Assembly (NCBI GenBank): GCA_018060635.1
Contig: JAGOVR010000040.1
Span: forward strand, 1 to 12,212
Source of the DNA: Bacteriovoracaceae bacterium
GTDB lineage: Bacteria; Bdellovibrionota; Bacteriovoracia; Bacteriovoracales; Bacteriovoracaceae
Length of the DNA stretch: 12,212 nucleotides
Direction of reading: 5' to 3'
Shown here: piece after piece, positions 7,250 through 12,212 of the stretch
How positions within the stretch are numbered: the first letter of the stretch is position 1
Layout: each line of letters starts with the position of its first letter
Program-made: the position numbers and the translations under genes
Notes under the pieces: generated by a model
Seen by the model: the letters and a program-made list of their open reading frames with translations, nothing else
What the model was told of the DNA's origin: nothing
The model's database searches: none

Positions 7250-8169
7250 ATGATCCCCAACCTTCACTTAAAGAAAATGAACTCAGTAGCTTTGATTATG
7301 AGCCTTCCAAGAAGTCTCGCTTCAAATGGTTTGTTCTAGGTTTTTTTCTTTTAATTTTTGCCATTCTTTTTAATATTTCTTGGGAAGACCAATTAGATGC
7401 TCTTTTACATAAGCAGTTAGATAATCCCCAATGCCCTATTTCTTATGAAAAATTAGAACTACAATTTTTAACACTGCATTTAAAAAATATAACCGTATCA
7501 GGAAAATGTTTTGGACGACCTGACAAATACCTTATTATTAATTCGGCTCAAGCTAAATTAAAAGGACTCTCTCCTTTTCCACCCAGCTTAAGTACTCGGG
7601 TAGAAGCGCATTTAGAAGCAAGTGTTATTAATGCTTTAATAAAGATCACTCCTAGCAATACAACTATTGATATTGAAAACTCTAGGTTGGAGCCTTCTGA
7701 TATTTTGCCTGCTGTTCTTCCCGAGTTAAAATTAAAAGGTAAAATTATCATTGATGCTCAAATTTCTCTTAAGGATAATATTGCAGAAGATGGAATCTTA
7801 TTTGCAAAATCTGATAGCTTACTTATGGATGCTCAAAATATAGCAGGACTACAAATCCCTGCTATCCCTCTTGGGAATTTGGCCTTGAAAGCACGGATCA
7901 ATGGTGGAACCCGCATAAAACTAGAAAGTTTTATTTTAGGAGGAGAAATATCTCCTGTTCGTATCAATTTAAATGGTAGCCTGCTTATGGATCAAAAATC
8001 TTTTGCCAATTCTAGACTTGATCTGCAAGGAGAATTAGGACTAGATCAAAATCTGATTGAACAAATATCTATTCTGCAACTGGTTTTAAATCAATTTCCC
8101 CAGCAAAATGGTCTCTATCAAATTAAACTCTCTGGAACAGTTGCAAATCCCCTCCCTATAGGACAATGA
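7246..8169 (+). CDS. gspN: GspN-like type II secretion accessory protein
   Basis: This is a bitopic protein with a charged 26-residue N-terminus, one transmembrane segment (about 28-44, FVLGFFLLIFAILF) and a roughly 260-residue periplasmic part full of alternating beta-type sequence, such as LQFLTLHLKNITVSG and LKLKGKIIIDAQISL. This resembles the GspN/AsmA-like proteins encoded at the end of T2SS operons in deltaproteobacterial-type lineages. GspN is dispensable in several classical T2SSs, and its role here is unknown. It may help secretin assembly or act on the envelope. No catalytic motif is visible. The start overlaps the gspM stop (ATGA) and the stop overlaps the next gene in the same way. 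Family membership is inferred from position, topology and beta-rich composition. Confidence 0.72.
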   Translation: MNDPQPSLKENELSSFDYEPSKKSRFKWFVLGFFLLIFAILFNISWEDQLDALLHKQLDNPQCPISYEKLELQFLTLHLKNITVSGKCFGRPDKYLIINSAQAKLKGLSPFPPSLSTRVEAHLEASVINALIKITPSNTTIDIENSRLEPSDILPAVLPELKLKGKIIIDAQISLKDNIAEDGILFAKSDSLLMDAQNIAGLQIPAIPLGNLALKARINGGTRIKLESFILGGEISPVRINLNGSLLMDQKSFANSRLDLQGELGLDQNLIEQISILQLVLNQFPQQNGLYQIKLSGTVANPLPIGQ

Positions 8170-8972
8170 CCTGCATGACTTGGAATGTAGAAATTGAACA
8201 AAATTTAGAAAAAGACCTTGAATCTGTTGTAGGCATTCATGGCTTAAACTATCACTATCCTCTTTTTCCTTGTGGAAAACTCTTTAGAGCTAAACTTATC
8301 TATGCTCTAGCTCAAGATTTAAGTGGAAAAATAAATAACGACCAAAAACTTTTTGCCTCCTTTATTGAGATAACTCACGCCTACACGTTGATTCACGATG
8401 ACCTACCTTGCATGGACAATGATGATTTCCGTCGTGGAAAGCCCAGTACTCATAAAAAATTTGGAGAGGCACAGGCTCTCCTCATAGGAGATGGTCTGCA
8501 AACAGGAGCATACAATCTCTTGGCCCGCATGAGCTCTCACAATCTTTCTAAGCTTTTAAAAATAGTCACATGGTGTTTGGGGCCTAAGGGGATTGTGGGT
8601 GGGCAAATAGCAGATATGGAAGTACAAAGTAAAATATCTTTTGCAGAAATCTTGCGTATCCACGAACTAAAAACGTCTAGGCTTATGCAAGCGGCACTCC
8701 TTGGAAGTTTTATTCTAAGTGACTCTCCCAAACCTCTTTTTAAAACTCTTTTTAAATTAGGAAGTGAATTAGGAATTCTTTTTCAGCTTTTGGATGATAG
8801 ACAAGAAAAATCAACGGAAAAAGAAAATTTTAAAAATACCTTTGTTCGTTTTCCTGAGAAAAATCTACAAAGTAGTCAAAAGTTGTTCTCTTCTCTTCAA
8901 GCATCTCTACAGAAAAATACTCTCTTTGAAACTCTAAAACTATGTAATAGTTTCTTTCCCTCTACGCTCTAA
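8166..8972 (+). CDS. Divergent polyprenyl synthetase (IspA / farnesyl diphosphate synthase family)
   Basis: This enzyme family condenses isopentenyl diphosphate with an allylic diphosphate to make farnesyl or geranylgeranyl diphosphate in the cytoplasm. The first Asp-rich motif is clear: LIHDDLPCMDNDDFRRGKP, with D78, D79 and D84. Other family marks are ALLIGDGL (105-111), GGQIADM (145-151), HELKTSRLMQAALL (166-179) and FQLLDD (206-211). Several key positions deviate. The second motif reads DDRQE (210-214) where DDxxD is usual. The N-terminal GGKRxRP is CGKLFRAK (36-43). The protein stops at 268 residues, against roughly 290-300 for bacterial IspA. It may be a short-chain synthase with altered activity, or a non-catalytic homologue. 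The start overlaps the gspN stop (ATGA); an ATG at 8175 is an alternative. No xseB or dxs gene, common IspA neighbours, is present. Confidence 0.87.
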   Translation: MTCMTWNVEIEQNLEKDLESVVGIHGLNYHYPLFPCGKLFRAKLIYALAQDLSGKINNDQKLFASFIEITHAYTLIHDDLPCMDNDDFRRGKPSTHKKFGEAQALLIGDGLQTGAYNLLARMSSHNLSKLLKIVTWCLGPKGIVGGQIADMEVQSKISFAEILRIHELKTSRLMQAALLGSFILSDSPKPLFKTLFKLGSELGILFQLLDDRQEKSTEKENFKNTFVRFPEKNLQSSQKLFSSLQASLQKNTLFETLKLCNSFFPSTL

Positions 8973-8974
8973 AA

Positions 8975-9469
8975 TTACCAGTGATAACGACTCTTAGTGC
9001 GTTCTATCCTCTGAATATTTTCTTGTAATCTTTCTTTTACTATTTTTAAAGTATTTTCCAACATCAGAAGTCTTTCATTATTAACGGGAGGTGTCGGCAA
9101 AACAATTTCTGTGACAGGAGCTAAATGTATTTCTTCTCCCTTATCTTCTTCAAATTGAACATGAGCTTCCCTAGGTGTTAAAGGAACCACCAGTGTGGCA
9201 ACTTCTTGAACTACGGTGATATTTCCTTGCAACTTCCCTTTAGCAAGTTCAATAGTAAGTTTCTCATCAAAAAGTAATTTTTTAATTTTTAAAACAGTAT
9301 CGATATCTTCATGGGTATAAAGCTTTTGCCCTGAAGAACCCACCATCGGAGTTAGTTGTGAAAATTCTGTCTCCCAAAAACGAAGAACGTAAGGTTTAAC
9401 TCCCGTATGTTCGCAAACTTCTTCAACTTTAAAATGGGATTTAGGGGGAAGCGGTAAATTCATATCCAT
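8975..9469 (-). CDS. MerR-family transcriptional regulator next to ihfA
   Basis: This is a predicted DNA-binding regulator. An N-terminal MerR winged-helix domain is visible at about residues 12-82: FKVEEVCEHTGVKPYVLRFWE contains the helix-turn-helix with the typical [VL]RFWE-x-EF pattern, followed by GQKLYTHEDIDTVLKIKKLL, the wing and third-helix region (compare R-x-Y-x-x-x-D-[LIV] in MerR). A linker rich in Val, Pro and Glu runs from 83 to 131, and a coiled-coil-like helix (132-160) could mediate dimerisation. There is no cysteine-rich metal-binding site. A MerR gene directly after ihfA is a frequent arrangement in proteobacteria, with no firmly known target. AAGGAG lies six bases before the chosen ATG; a second ATG two codons later is possible. 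The stop is only 2 bases from the stop of the convergent synthetase gene. Confidence 0.9.
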   Translation of the reverse strand: MDMNLPLPPKSHFKVEEVCEHTGVKPYVLRFWETEFSQLTPMVGSSGQKLYTHEDIDTVLKIKKLLFDEKLTIELAKGKLQGNITVVQEVATLVVPLTPREAHVQFEEDKGEEIHLAPVTEIVLPTPPVNNERLLMLENTLKIVKERLQENIQRIERTKSRYHW

Positions 9470-9501
9470 GTCTCACTCCTTGAAACAAAAAATGTAAAAA
9501 A

Positions 9502-9933
9502 TTATTCCATATCATCATGATCGTCATGTTCATCATGATCATCATGTTTATCCATAGATTCATCATAGTGACTGCTTAAGGCCTTAGGCACTCCTTCTTT
9601 GGCTGGAAGTGCTGTATTTTCACTTCCGTCTTCAGAAAGTCTATGACCATAACGAGAAGTGATATCTTCTTTCAAAACTTGTGAAGGCTTGAAGGTTAAA
9701 ACACGTCTTGCAGATATTTCCATGGCCTCACCTGTCTGAGGATTTCTTCCCACTCTATTTTTTTTATCTCGAATAGAAAAATTGCCAAAACCAGAAATTT
9801 TGACTTTTTCTCCACGAGATAAAGTATCCTTAATGACTTTAAAAAGAAGATCCACCATTTCAGCGGCTTCTTTTTTGGAATAACCTGCATCCTTATAAAT
9901 TTTTTCTACAATGTCTGCTTTGGTAATGCTCAT
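9502..9933 (-). CDS. ihfA: Integration host factor alpha / HU-family DNA-bending protein with His/Asp tail
   Basis: This is a nucleoid protein that bends DNA as a dimer. The canonical domain fills residues 1-92: MSITKADIVEKIY, KVKISGFGNFSIRDK, the beta-arm GRNPQTGEAMEISARRVLTF (62-81, Pro65 being the intercalating residue) and FKPSQVLK. SARRV..FKPSQ and the merR neighbour favour IHF alpha over HU. A further 50 residues follow, ending in DKHDDHDEHDDHDD, which is absent from ordinary IHF (about 99 residues). The total is 143 residues from the ATG at 9933, which has GAGGAGG nine bases upstream. A TTG at 9951 is in frame but sits within that ribosome site and is rejected. The gene is separated from rplT by 146 bases holding an inverted repeat. 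merR follows after 32 bases. Confidence 0.93.
   Translation of the reverse strand: MSITKADIVEKIYKDAGYSKKEAAEMVDLLFKVIKDTLSRGEKVKISGFGNFSIRDKKNRVGRNPQTGEAMEISARRVLTFKPSQVLKEDITSRYGHRLSEDGSENTALPAKEGVPKALSSHYDESMDKHDDHDEHDDHDDME
9514..9549. repeat. Two imperfect 18-bp tandem repeats encoding the Asp/His tail of IHF
   Basis: Positions 9514-9531 and 9532-9549 match at 16 of 18 bases, each built from ATCATGATC-like halves. On the minus strand they encode the tail triplets D-x-H of ihfA. Because of this internal ATCATG repetition the DNA also contains several short palindromes (CATGATCATG). The repeat is a plausible site for length variation by slippage. Confidence 0.8.
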
Positions 9934-9962
9934 AGAAAAATGCCTCCTCAAATGGCATAAAT

Positions 9963-9980
9963 AACGATATTTTTATCGTT
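9963..9980 (-). promoter_or_regulatory. Inverted repeat in the ihfA leader
   Basis: AACGATA (9963-9969) and TATCGTT (9974-9980) are perfect 7-bp complements around a TTTT loop, about 20 bases before the ihfA ribosome site as read on the minus strand. It may be an operator or an mRNA hairpin. There is no U-run after it, so it does not look like a terminator. It lies in the 146-base gap between rplT and ihfA, where a promoter for ihfA-merR would be expected, but I see no convincing -35/-10 pair. Confidence 0.4.
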
Positions 9981-10079
9981 AGATATATCAATAGGTTAGC
10001 AGACATTAGAATTTTGTGCTACCAAAAAACAATAGGATGTGCTGTTAAATAGAAAAAATTTGTTTAAGAAAAGAAATTC

Positions 10080-10427
10080 TTATTTTTTTGATGCGTTGTA
10101 TAATGCTTTAAACCCATCAAAATCACGAATAGCCATCTCTGAAAGCATTTTTCTGTTAAGAAGAACATTCTTATTTTTAAGAGCGTTCATAAAACCAGAA
10201 TAATTACTTCCTAGAGTTCTAACTGCCGCATTGATTCTGATAATCCAAAGTGATCTACGATCTCTTTTAAATAAGCGACGACCTTCAAAGGCTTGGTGTA
10301 ATGCCTTAACAACTGTAGTTGCGGCATGTCTAAATTTAGTACGACGGTCAAAGTGAAAACCTTTGGCCAATTTAAAAATTTTGTTACGGCGGCGGCGTGA
10401 TTTAAACCCGCCTCTAGCTCTTGGCAT
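10080..10427 (-). CDS. rplT: 50S ribosomal protein L20
   Basis: L20 is an early-assembling large-subunit protein that binds 23S rRNA and, in E. coli and Bacillus, represses its own operon. The 115-residue sequence is full length. It shows the basic N-terminal arm (MPRARGGFKSRRRRNKIFKLAKGF), then FEGRRLFKRDRRSLWIIRINAA (about 48-69, the conserved R-x-LWI-x-RINAA signature), and a C-terminal domain with NRKMLSEMAI. The first 25 residues match the family pattern but carry GGFKSRRRR where the usual form is KRGVTARARH. A good AAGGAG ribosome site precedes the ATG. It follows rpmI after 25 bases in the conserved infC-rpmI-rplT cluster. pheS and pheT, which often come next, are absent. Confidence 0.97.
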   Translation of the reverse strand: MPRARGGFKSRRRRNKIFKLAKGFHFDRRTKFRHAATTVVKALHQAFEGRRLFKRDRRSLWIIRINAAVRTLGSNYSGFMNALKNKNVLLNRKMLSEMAIRDFDGFKALYNASKK

Positions 10428-10452
10428 ATACTCTCCTTAAATAAATAAAAAA

Positions 10453-10653
10453 CTAAAATGCATAGGGAAGGGCTGCCTTCACCAAAATAACGTCTGACCC
10501 ATGTACATAACCTGTTTTTCTTTTATTACGATTGGCATTAGCACTTTTCTTAGTCAAAAGGTGACGAAGACCTGGGTGTTTAATTTTTACTTTTCCCGAA
10601 GCTGTTACTTTAAAACGCTTAGCGGCTGATCTTTTTGTTTTCATTTTAGGCAT
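10453..10653 (-). CDS. rpmI: 50S ribosomal protein L35
   Basis: L35 is a small, very basic large-subunit protein. The 66-residue product begins MPKMKTKRSAAKRFKVTASGK and contains HLLTKKSANANRNKR, both diagnostic. The C-terminus (LVKAALPYAF) is typical too. The ATG is preceded by AGGAGA at a spacing of eight bases. The 85 bases between infC and this gene include CTCCT (minus strand of 10720-10724), which could pair with the AGGAG of the ribosome site (minus strand of 10662-10666). This recalls the L20-controlled long-range pairing in E. coli, but five base pairs are weak evidence. A possible weak promoter (TTGCTC, 17 bases, TAAAAC) lies in the same gap and I do not rely on it. Confidence 0.97.
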   Translation of the reverse strand: MPKMKTKRSAAKRFKVTASGKVKIKHPGLRHLLTKKSANANRNKRKTGYVHGSDVILVKAALPYAF

Positions 10654-10738
10654 GAAAATATCTCCTAATTCTAATTCATCAATATTAAATGAAAGGGTGT
10701 TTTAGCATAAGTCCTTGAAAGGAGCAAGTACGGAATAA

Positions 10739-11284
10739 CTATTTTTTCTTGCTAGAACCAATCATCGCAATAACCCGATTTCCCATCATTTTGGCATTTG
10801 ACTCAATAATTCCCCCGAGGGCCACCACTTCTTTAATAATTTCCTTAAATTTTGCCATTCCTAGGTCTGAATGGGCCATTTCACGCCCACGAAATTGCAT
10901 AAGCATCTTAATTTTGTCCCCTTCATCCAGAAATTCTTTAGCCTTTTTAAGCTTAACTTCTAAATCATGCTTTTCAATATTAGGACGAAATTTTATTTCT
11001 TTGACTTGAATAACGGCCTGTTTTTTCTTGGCCTCACTTTCTTTTTTCTGTAATTGATATTTATATTTTCCATAATCCATAAGTTTTACAACTGGTGGAT
11101 TAGCATTGGGAGAGACTTCAATGAGATCTAAAGCCGCATCCATTGCGATACGCCTCGCATCCAACATACTAATGACACCATACTGAGTGCCATCATCTCC
11201 AATCATTCTAACTTGAGGAACTCGAATTTGCTCGTTAATGCGTGGTCCATGATTTTTTTTTGGAACCTCTTTACCAGTAGAAAT
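10739..11284 (-). CDS. infC: Translation initiation factor IF-3, probably started at an ATT codon
   Basis: IF-3 binds the 30S subunit, prevents subunit joining and proofreads initiation codons. The C-terminal domain is diagnostic: VIQVKEIKFRPNIEKHDLEVKLKKA, then KIKMLMQFRGREMAHSDLGM. The N-terminal domain needs residues upstream of the first ATG (11206): reading on in frame gives GPRINEQIRVPQVRMIGDDGTQYGV, a classic IF-3 N-domain. Between the in-frame stop and 11206 there is no ATG, GTG or TTG. ATT at 11284 fits best: it gives 181 residues (E. coli IF-3 has 180), begins (M)STGKEVPKKNHGPRINEQ, and lies six bases after a run of six G that can pair with anti-SD. E. coli infC also starts at AUU, which enables self-regulation by IF-3 proofreading. 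A run of nine A lies in codons 8-11. Confidence 0.93.
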   Translation of the reverse strand: MSTGKEVPKKNHGPRINEQIRVPQVRMIGDDGTQYGVISMLDARRIAMDAALDLIEVSPNANPPVVKLMDYGKYKYQLQKKESEAKKKQAVIQVKEIKFRPNIEKHDLEVKLKKAKEFLDEGDKIKMLMQFRGREMAHSDLGMAKFKEIIKEVVALGGIIESNAKMMGNRVIAMIGSSKKK

Positions 11285-11296
11285 AAAATACCCCCC
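11282..11296 (-). promoter_or_regulatory. G-run ribosome site and ATT start codon of infC
   Basis: On the minus strand GGGGGG (11296-11291) is followed by TATTTT and then ATT (11284-11282). The G-run can pair with the CCUCC end of 16S rRNA if G-U pairs are allowed. This is the only well-placed ribosome site for a start that keeps the whole conserved IF-3 N-terminus. An ATG at 11298 is in another reading frame. The call is an inference from frame, spacing and the E. coli precedent. Confidence 0.6.
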
Positions 11297-11359
11297 ATCT
11301 ATAAGTCGTTAATCTTTCAATTCCTTGACGTTACACTGAACTTTTACAATCGGCAATCT

Positions 11360-11878
11360 TCACTCAAAAATTTGTAAAAAGAAATCACAAAAAAGTCGAT
11401 TCTCCTTTACCCTTCTTTGCATAACAATTCGCCATGTAGACGAATAACTTATCTTTTCTTTTTCTAACCAAGTGGCCAGTTCTTGATATTTTTCTTTTAT
11501 TTTTATGACTGTTAACAGATCTGGCTCTTCCTGCATTTCTAAATTTAGAGGCATAGAATAAACACTCCCTTGATCTAAGTCGTAAAGAGCAAATTCCTCC
11601 TCTCCCATAATCTCAGCATGCCCAATAATCTCTTTGGCCACCCACGTCCCCTGCAAAGAAAATTCTGCGGAGTCGGGAGCGGCAAAAAAATAAATAAAGT
11701 CATCGTCACTGGCAAGTCTTAAGTGAGGAAGTTCATTCAGAGCTTCTTGTAAGTAAGCTCGCTCTTCTTGCCAAGAAAATGGCCAAGCAGAATCTTGTAA
11801 GCACTCACGATAAAACAGGCGGGCATTAAACGTTTTTATTTTTTTTATTTGCAAACTAGTCATGGTGATTCTCTTCAT
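11360..11878 (-). CDS. Hypothetical soluble protein between the CDF transporter and infC
   Basis: I do not recognise this gene. The product is about 172 residues with no signal peptide, membrane segment or known motif. It is rich in aromatic and acidic residues, with segments such as DDDFIYFFAAPD and EFALYDLDQGSVYS that suggest alternating beta strands, and a helical, lysine/glutamate-rich section (KIKEKYQELATWLEKEK) towards the C-terminus. The start is uncertain: ATG codons at 11890, 11878 and 11863 are all in frame. 11878 has GGAG four bases before it and is chosen; 11863 would leave only an 8-base overlap with the upstream gene. It overlaps the 3' end of the CDF transporter gene, so the two are probably co-translated. 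75 bases separate it from the ATT start of infC. Confidence 0.7.
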   Translation of the reverse strand: MKRITMTSLQIKKIKTFNARLFYRECLQDSAWPFSWQEERAYLQEALNELPHLRLASDDDFIYFFAAPDSAEFSLQGTWVAKEIIGHAEIMGEEEFALYDLDQGSVYSMPLNLEMQEEPDLLTVIKIKEKYQELATWLEKEKISYSSTWRIVMQRRVKENRLFCDFFLQIFE

Positions 11879-12212
11879 AAGGCTCCACATGAGCTGTAAT
11901 ATCTAACTCTGTGACTTCATCTTTTAACAAGAGGCGAATATGATCTTCCAACTCATGTGCAATATTATGAGCTTCTTTGAGCGATAATTTATCTTCTACT
12001 AAAATATGAAAATCAATATACATACTCGACGTATTGCCACGAATACGCATTTTATGACAATCAAGAACCCTTGGGAATTTTTTAACTTGAGCATATAATT
12101 TTTCTGTAAAATGTGGAGAGGCATCCAATAAATCAGGTAAATTCATGCGCACGATATCTATGGCCATCGATACCAGATAAAAACAAATACCTAAACTCAT
12201 CACAATATCCAT
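11856..12212 (-). CDS. Cation diffusion facilitator transporter, C-terminal part (5' end outside the window)
   Basis: CDF proteins export divalent metals such as Zn, Fe, Mn or Co from the cytoplasm by proton antiport. Only the last 118 residues are seen; the ATG at the window edge is an internal codon. Residues 5-21 (SLGICFYLVSMAIDIV) look like the last transmembrane helix, followed by NLPDLLDAS, the usual link to the cytoplasmic dimerisation domain (ZT_dimer). That domain has the typical CHKMRIRGN (52-60), MYIDFHILVED (64-74), SLKEAHNIAHELEDHI (77-92) and closing HVEP (108-111) patterns, including histidines that in relatives bind metal. The C-terminus ends in EENHHD. Metal specificity cannot be told because the transport-site helices are missing. 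The stop overlaps the next gene. Confidence 0.92.
   Translation of the reverse strand: MDIVMSLGICFYLVSMAIDIVRMNLPDLLDASPHFTEKLYAQVKKFPRVLDCHKMRIRGNTSSMYIDFHILVEDKLSLKEAHNIAHELEDHIRLLLKDEVTELDITAHVEPYEENHHD

Noticed and set aside
9514..9549. Repeat array that might resemble a CRISPR or regulatory iteron
   Set aside because: The units are 18 bp, directly adjacent without spacers, in frame and encode the D-x-H tail of IHF, so they are a coding low-complexity repeat.
9934..9951. TTG at 9951 as the ihfA start
   Set aside because: The extra codons are the ribosome site itself (GAGGAGG); ATG 9933 gives the normal MSITKAD N-terminus.
10040..10085. A/T-rich segment after rplT considered as an intrinsic terminator
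   Set aside because: Short AAGAA/TTCTT complementarity exists, but there is no stable GC-containing stem followed by a T-run on the minus strand.
10749..11009. Open frame on the + strand opposite infC
   Set aside because: It is a shadow of the conserved infC coding sequence with no independent support.
11204..11206. ATG 11206 as the infC start
   Set aside because: It would remove the conserved RINEQIRVPQVR part of the IF-3 N-domain, which is encoded in frame immediately upstream.
11285..11359. Candidate infC promoter (TATAGAT-like element)
   Set aside because: No -35 hexamer at proper spacing, and the element would leave almost no leader before the ATT start; not reported as a promoter.

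Overview
The window carries two gene blocks that run towards each other and meet at about position 8973. It is AT-rich (roughly one third GC by eye), densely packed and purely bacterial. The gene content suggests a Gram-negative bacterium of the former Deltaproteobacteria or Bdellovibrionota type, possibly a low-GC Bacteriovorax or Halobacteriovorax relative. That placement is an inference from the gspF-to-gspN operon, which includes the GspN found in such lineages, the ihfA-merR pair and the base composition. No 16S or marker-gene comparison was possible.

Region 1 (1-8169, + strand) is most of a type II secretion system (T2SS) operon in the order gspF, G, H, I, J, K, L, M, N. GspF is the inner-membrane platform protein. 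GspG is the major pseudopilin, and GspH, I, J and K are the minor pseudopilins of the tip, each with a prepilin-peptidase site. GspL and GspM are the inner-membrane assembly pair, and GspN is an accessory protein. Many junctions overlap (ATGA or longer), so translation is probably coupled. The outer-membrane secretin (gspD), the motor ATPase (gspE), gspC and the prepilin peptidase are not present; they presumably lie upstream or elsewhere. The window begins one base inside the gspF start codon. The operon ends with a short, divergent polyprenyl synthetase gene (8166-8972), whose start overlaps the gspN stop.

Region 2 (8975-12212, - strand, read right to left) holds the 3' end of a cation diffusion facilitator gene, an unrecognised gene, infC (IF-3), rpmI (L35), rplT (L20), ihfA (IHF alpha/HU family) and a MerR-like regulator. 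This matches the common proteobacterial order infC-rpmI-rplT-pheS-pheT-ihfA-merR, but with pheS and pheT missing. infC has no ATG, GTG or TTG start that would keep its conserved N-terminus and appears to start at a rare ATT codon, as in E. coli. The IHF protein carries an extra C-terminal tail ending in a regular Asp/His repeat.

I see no tRNA or rRNA gene, CRISPR array, insertion sequence, phage gene or defence system, and no gap longer than 300 bases without a gene. The most interesting points are the His/Asp tail on IHF, the ATT start of infC, the divergent isoprenoid synthase coupled to the T2SS operon, the overlapping inverted repeats between gspK and gspL, and the PilM-like nucleotide-binding motifs kept in GspL.
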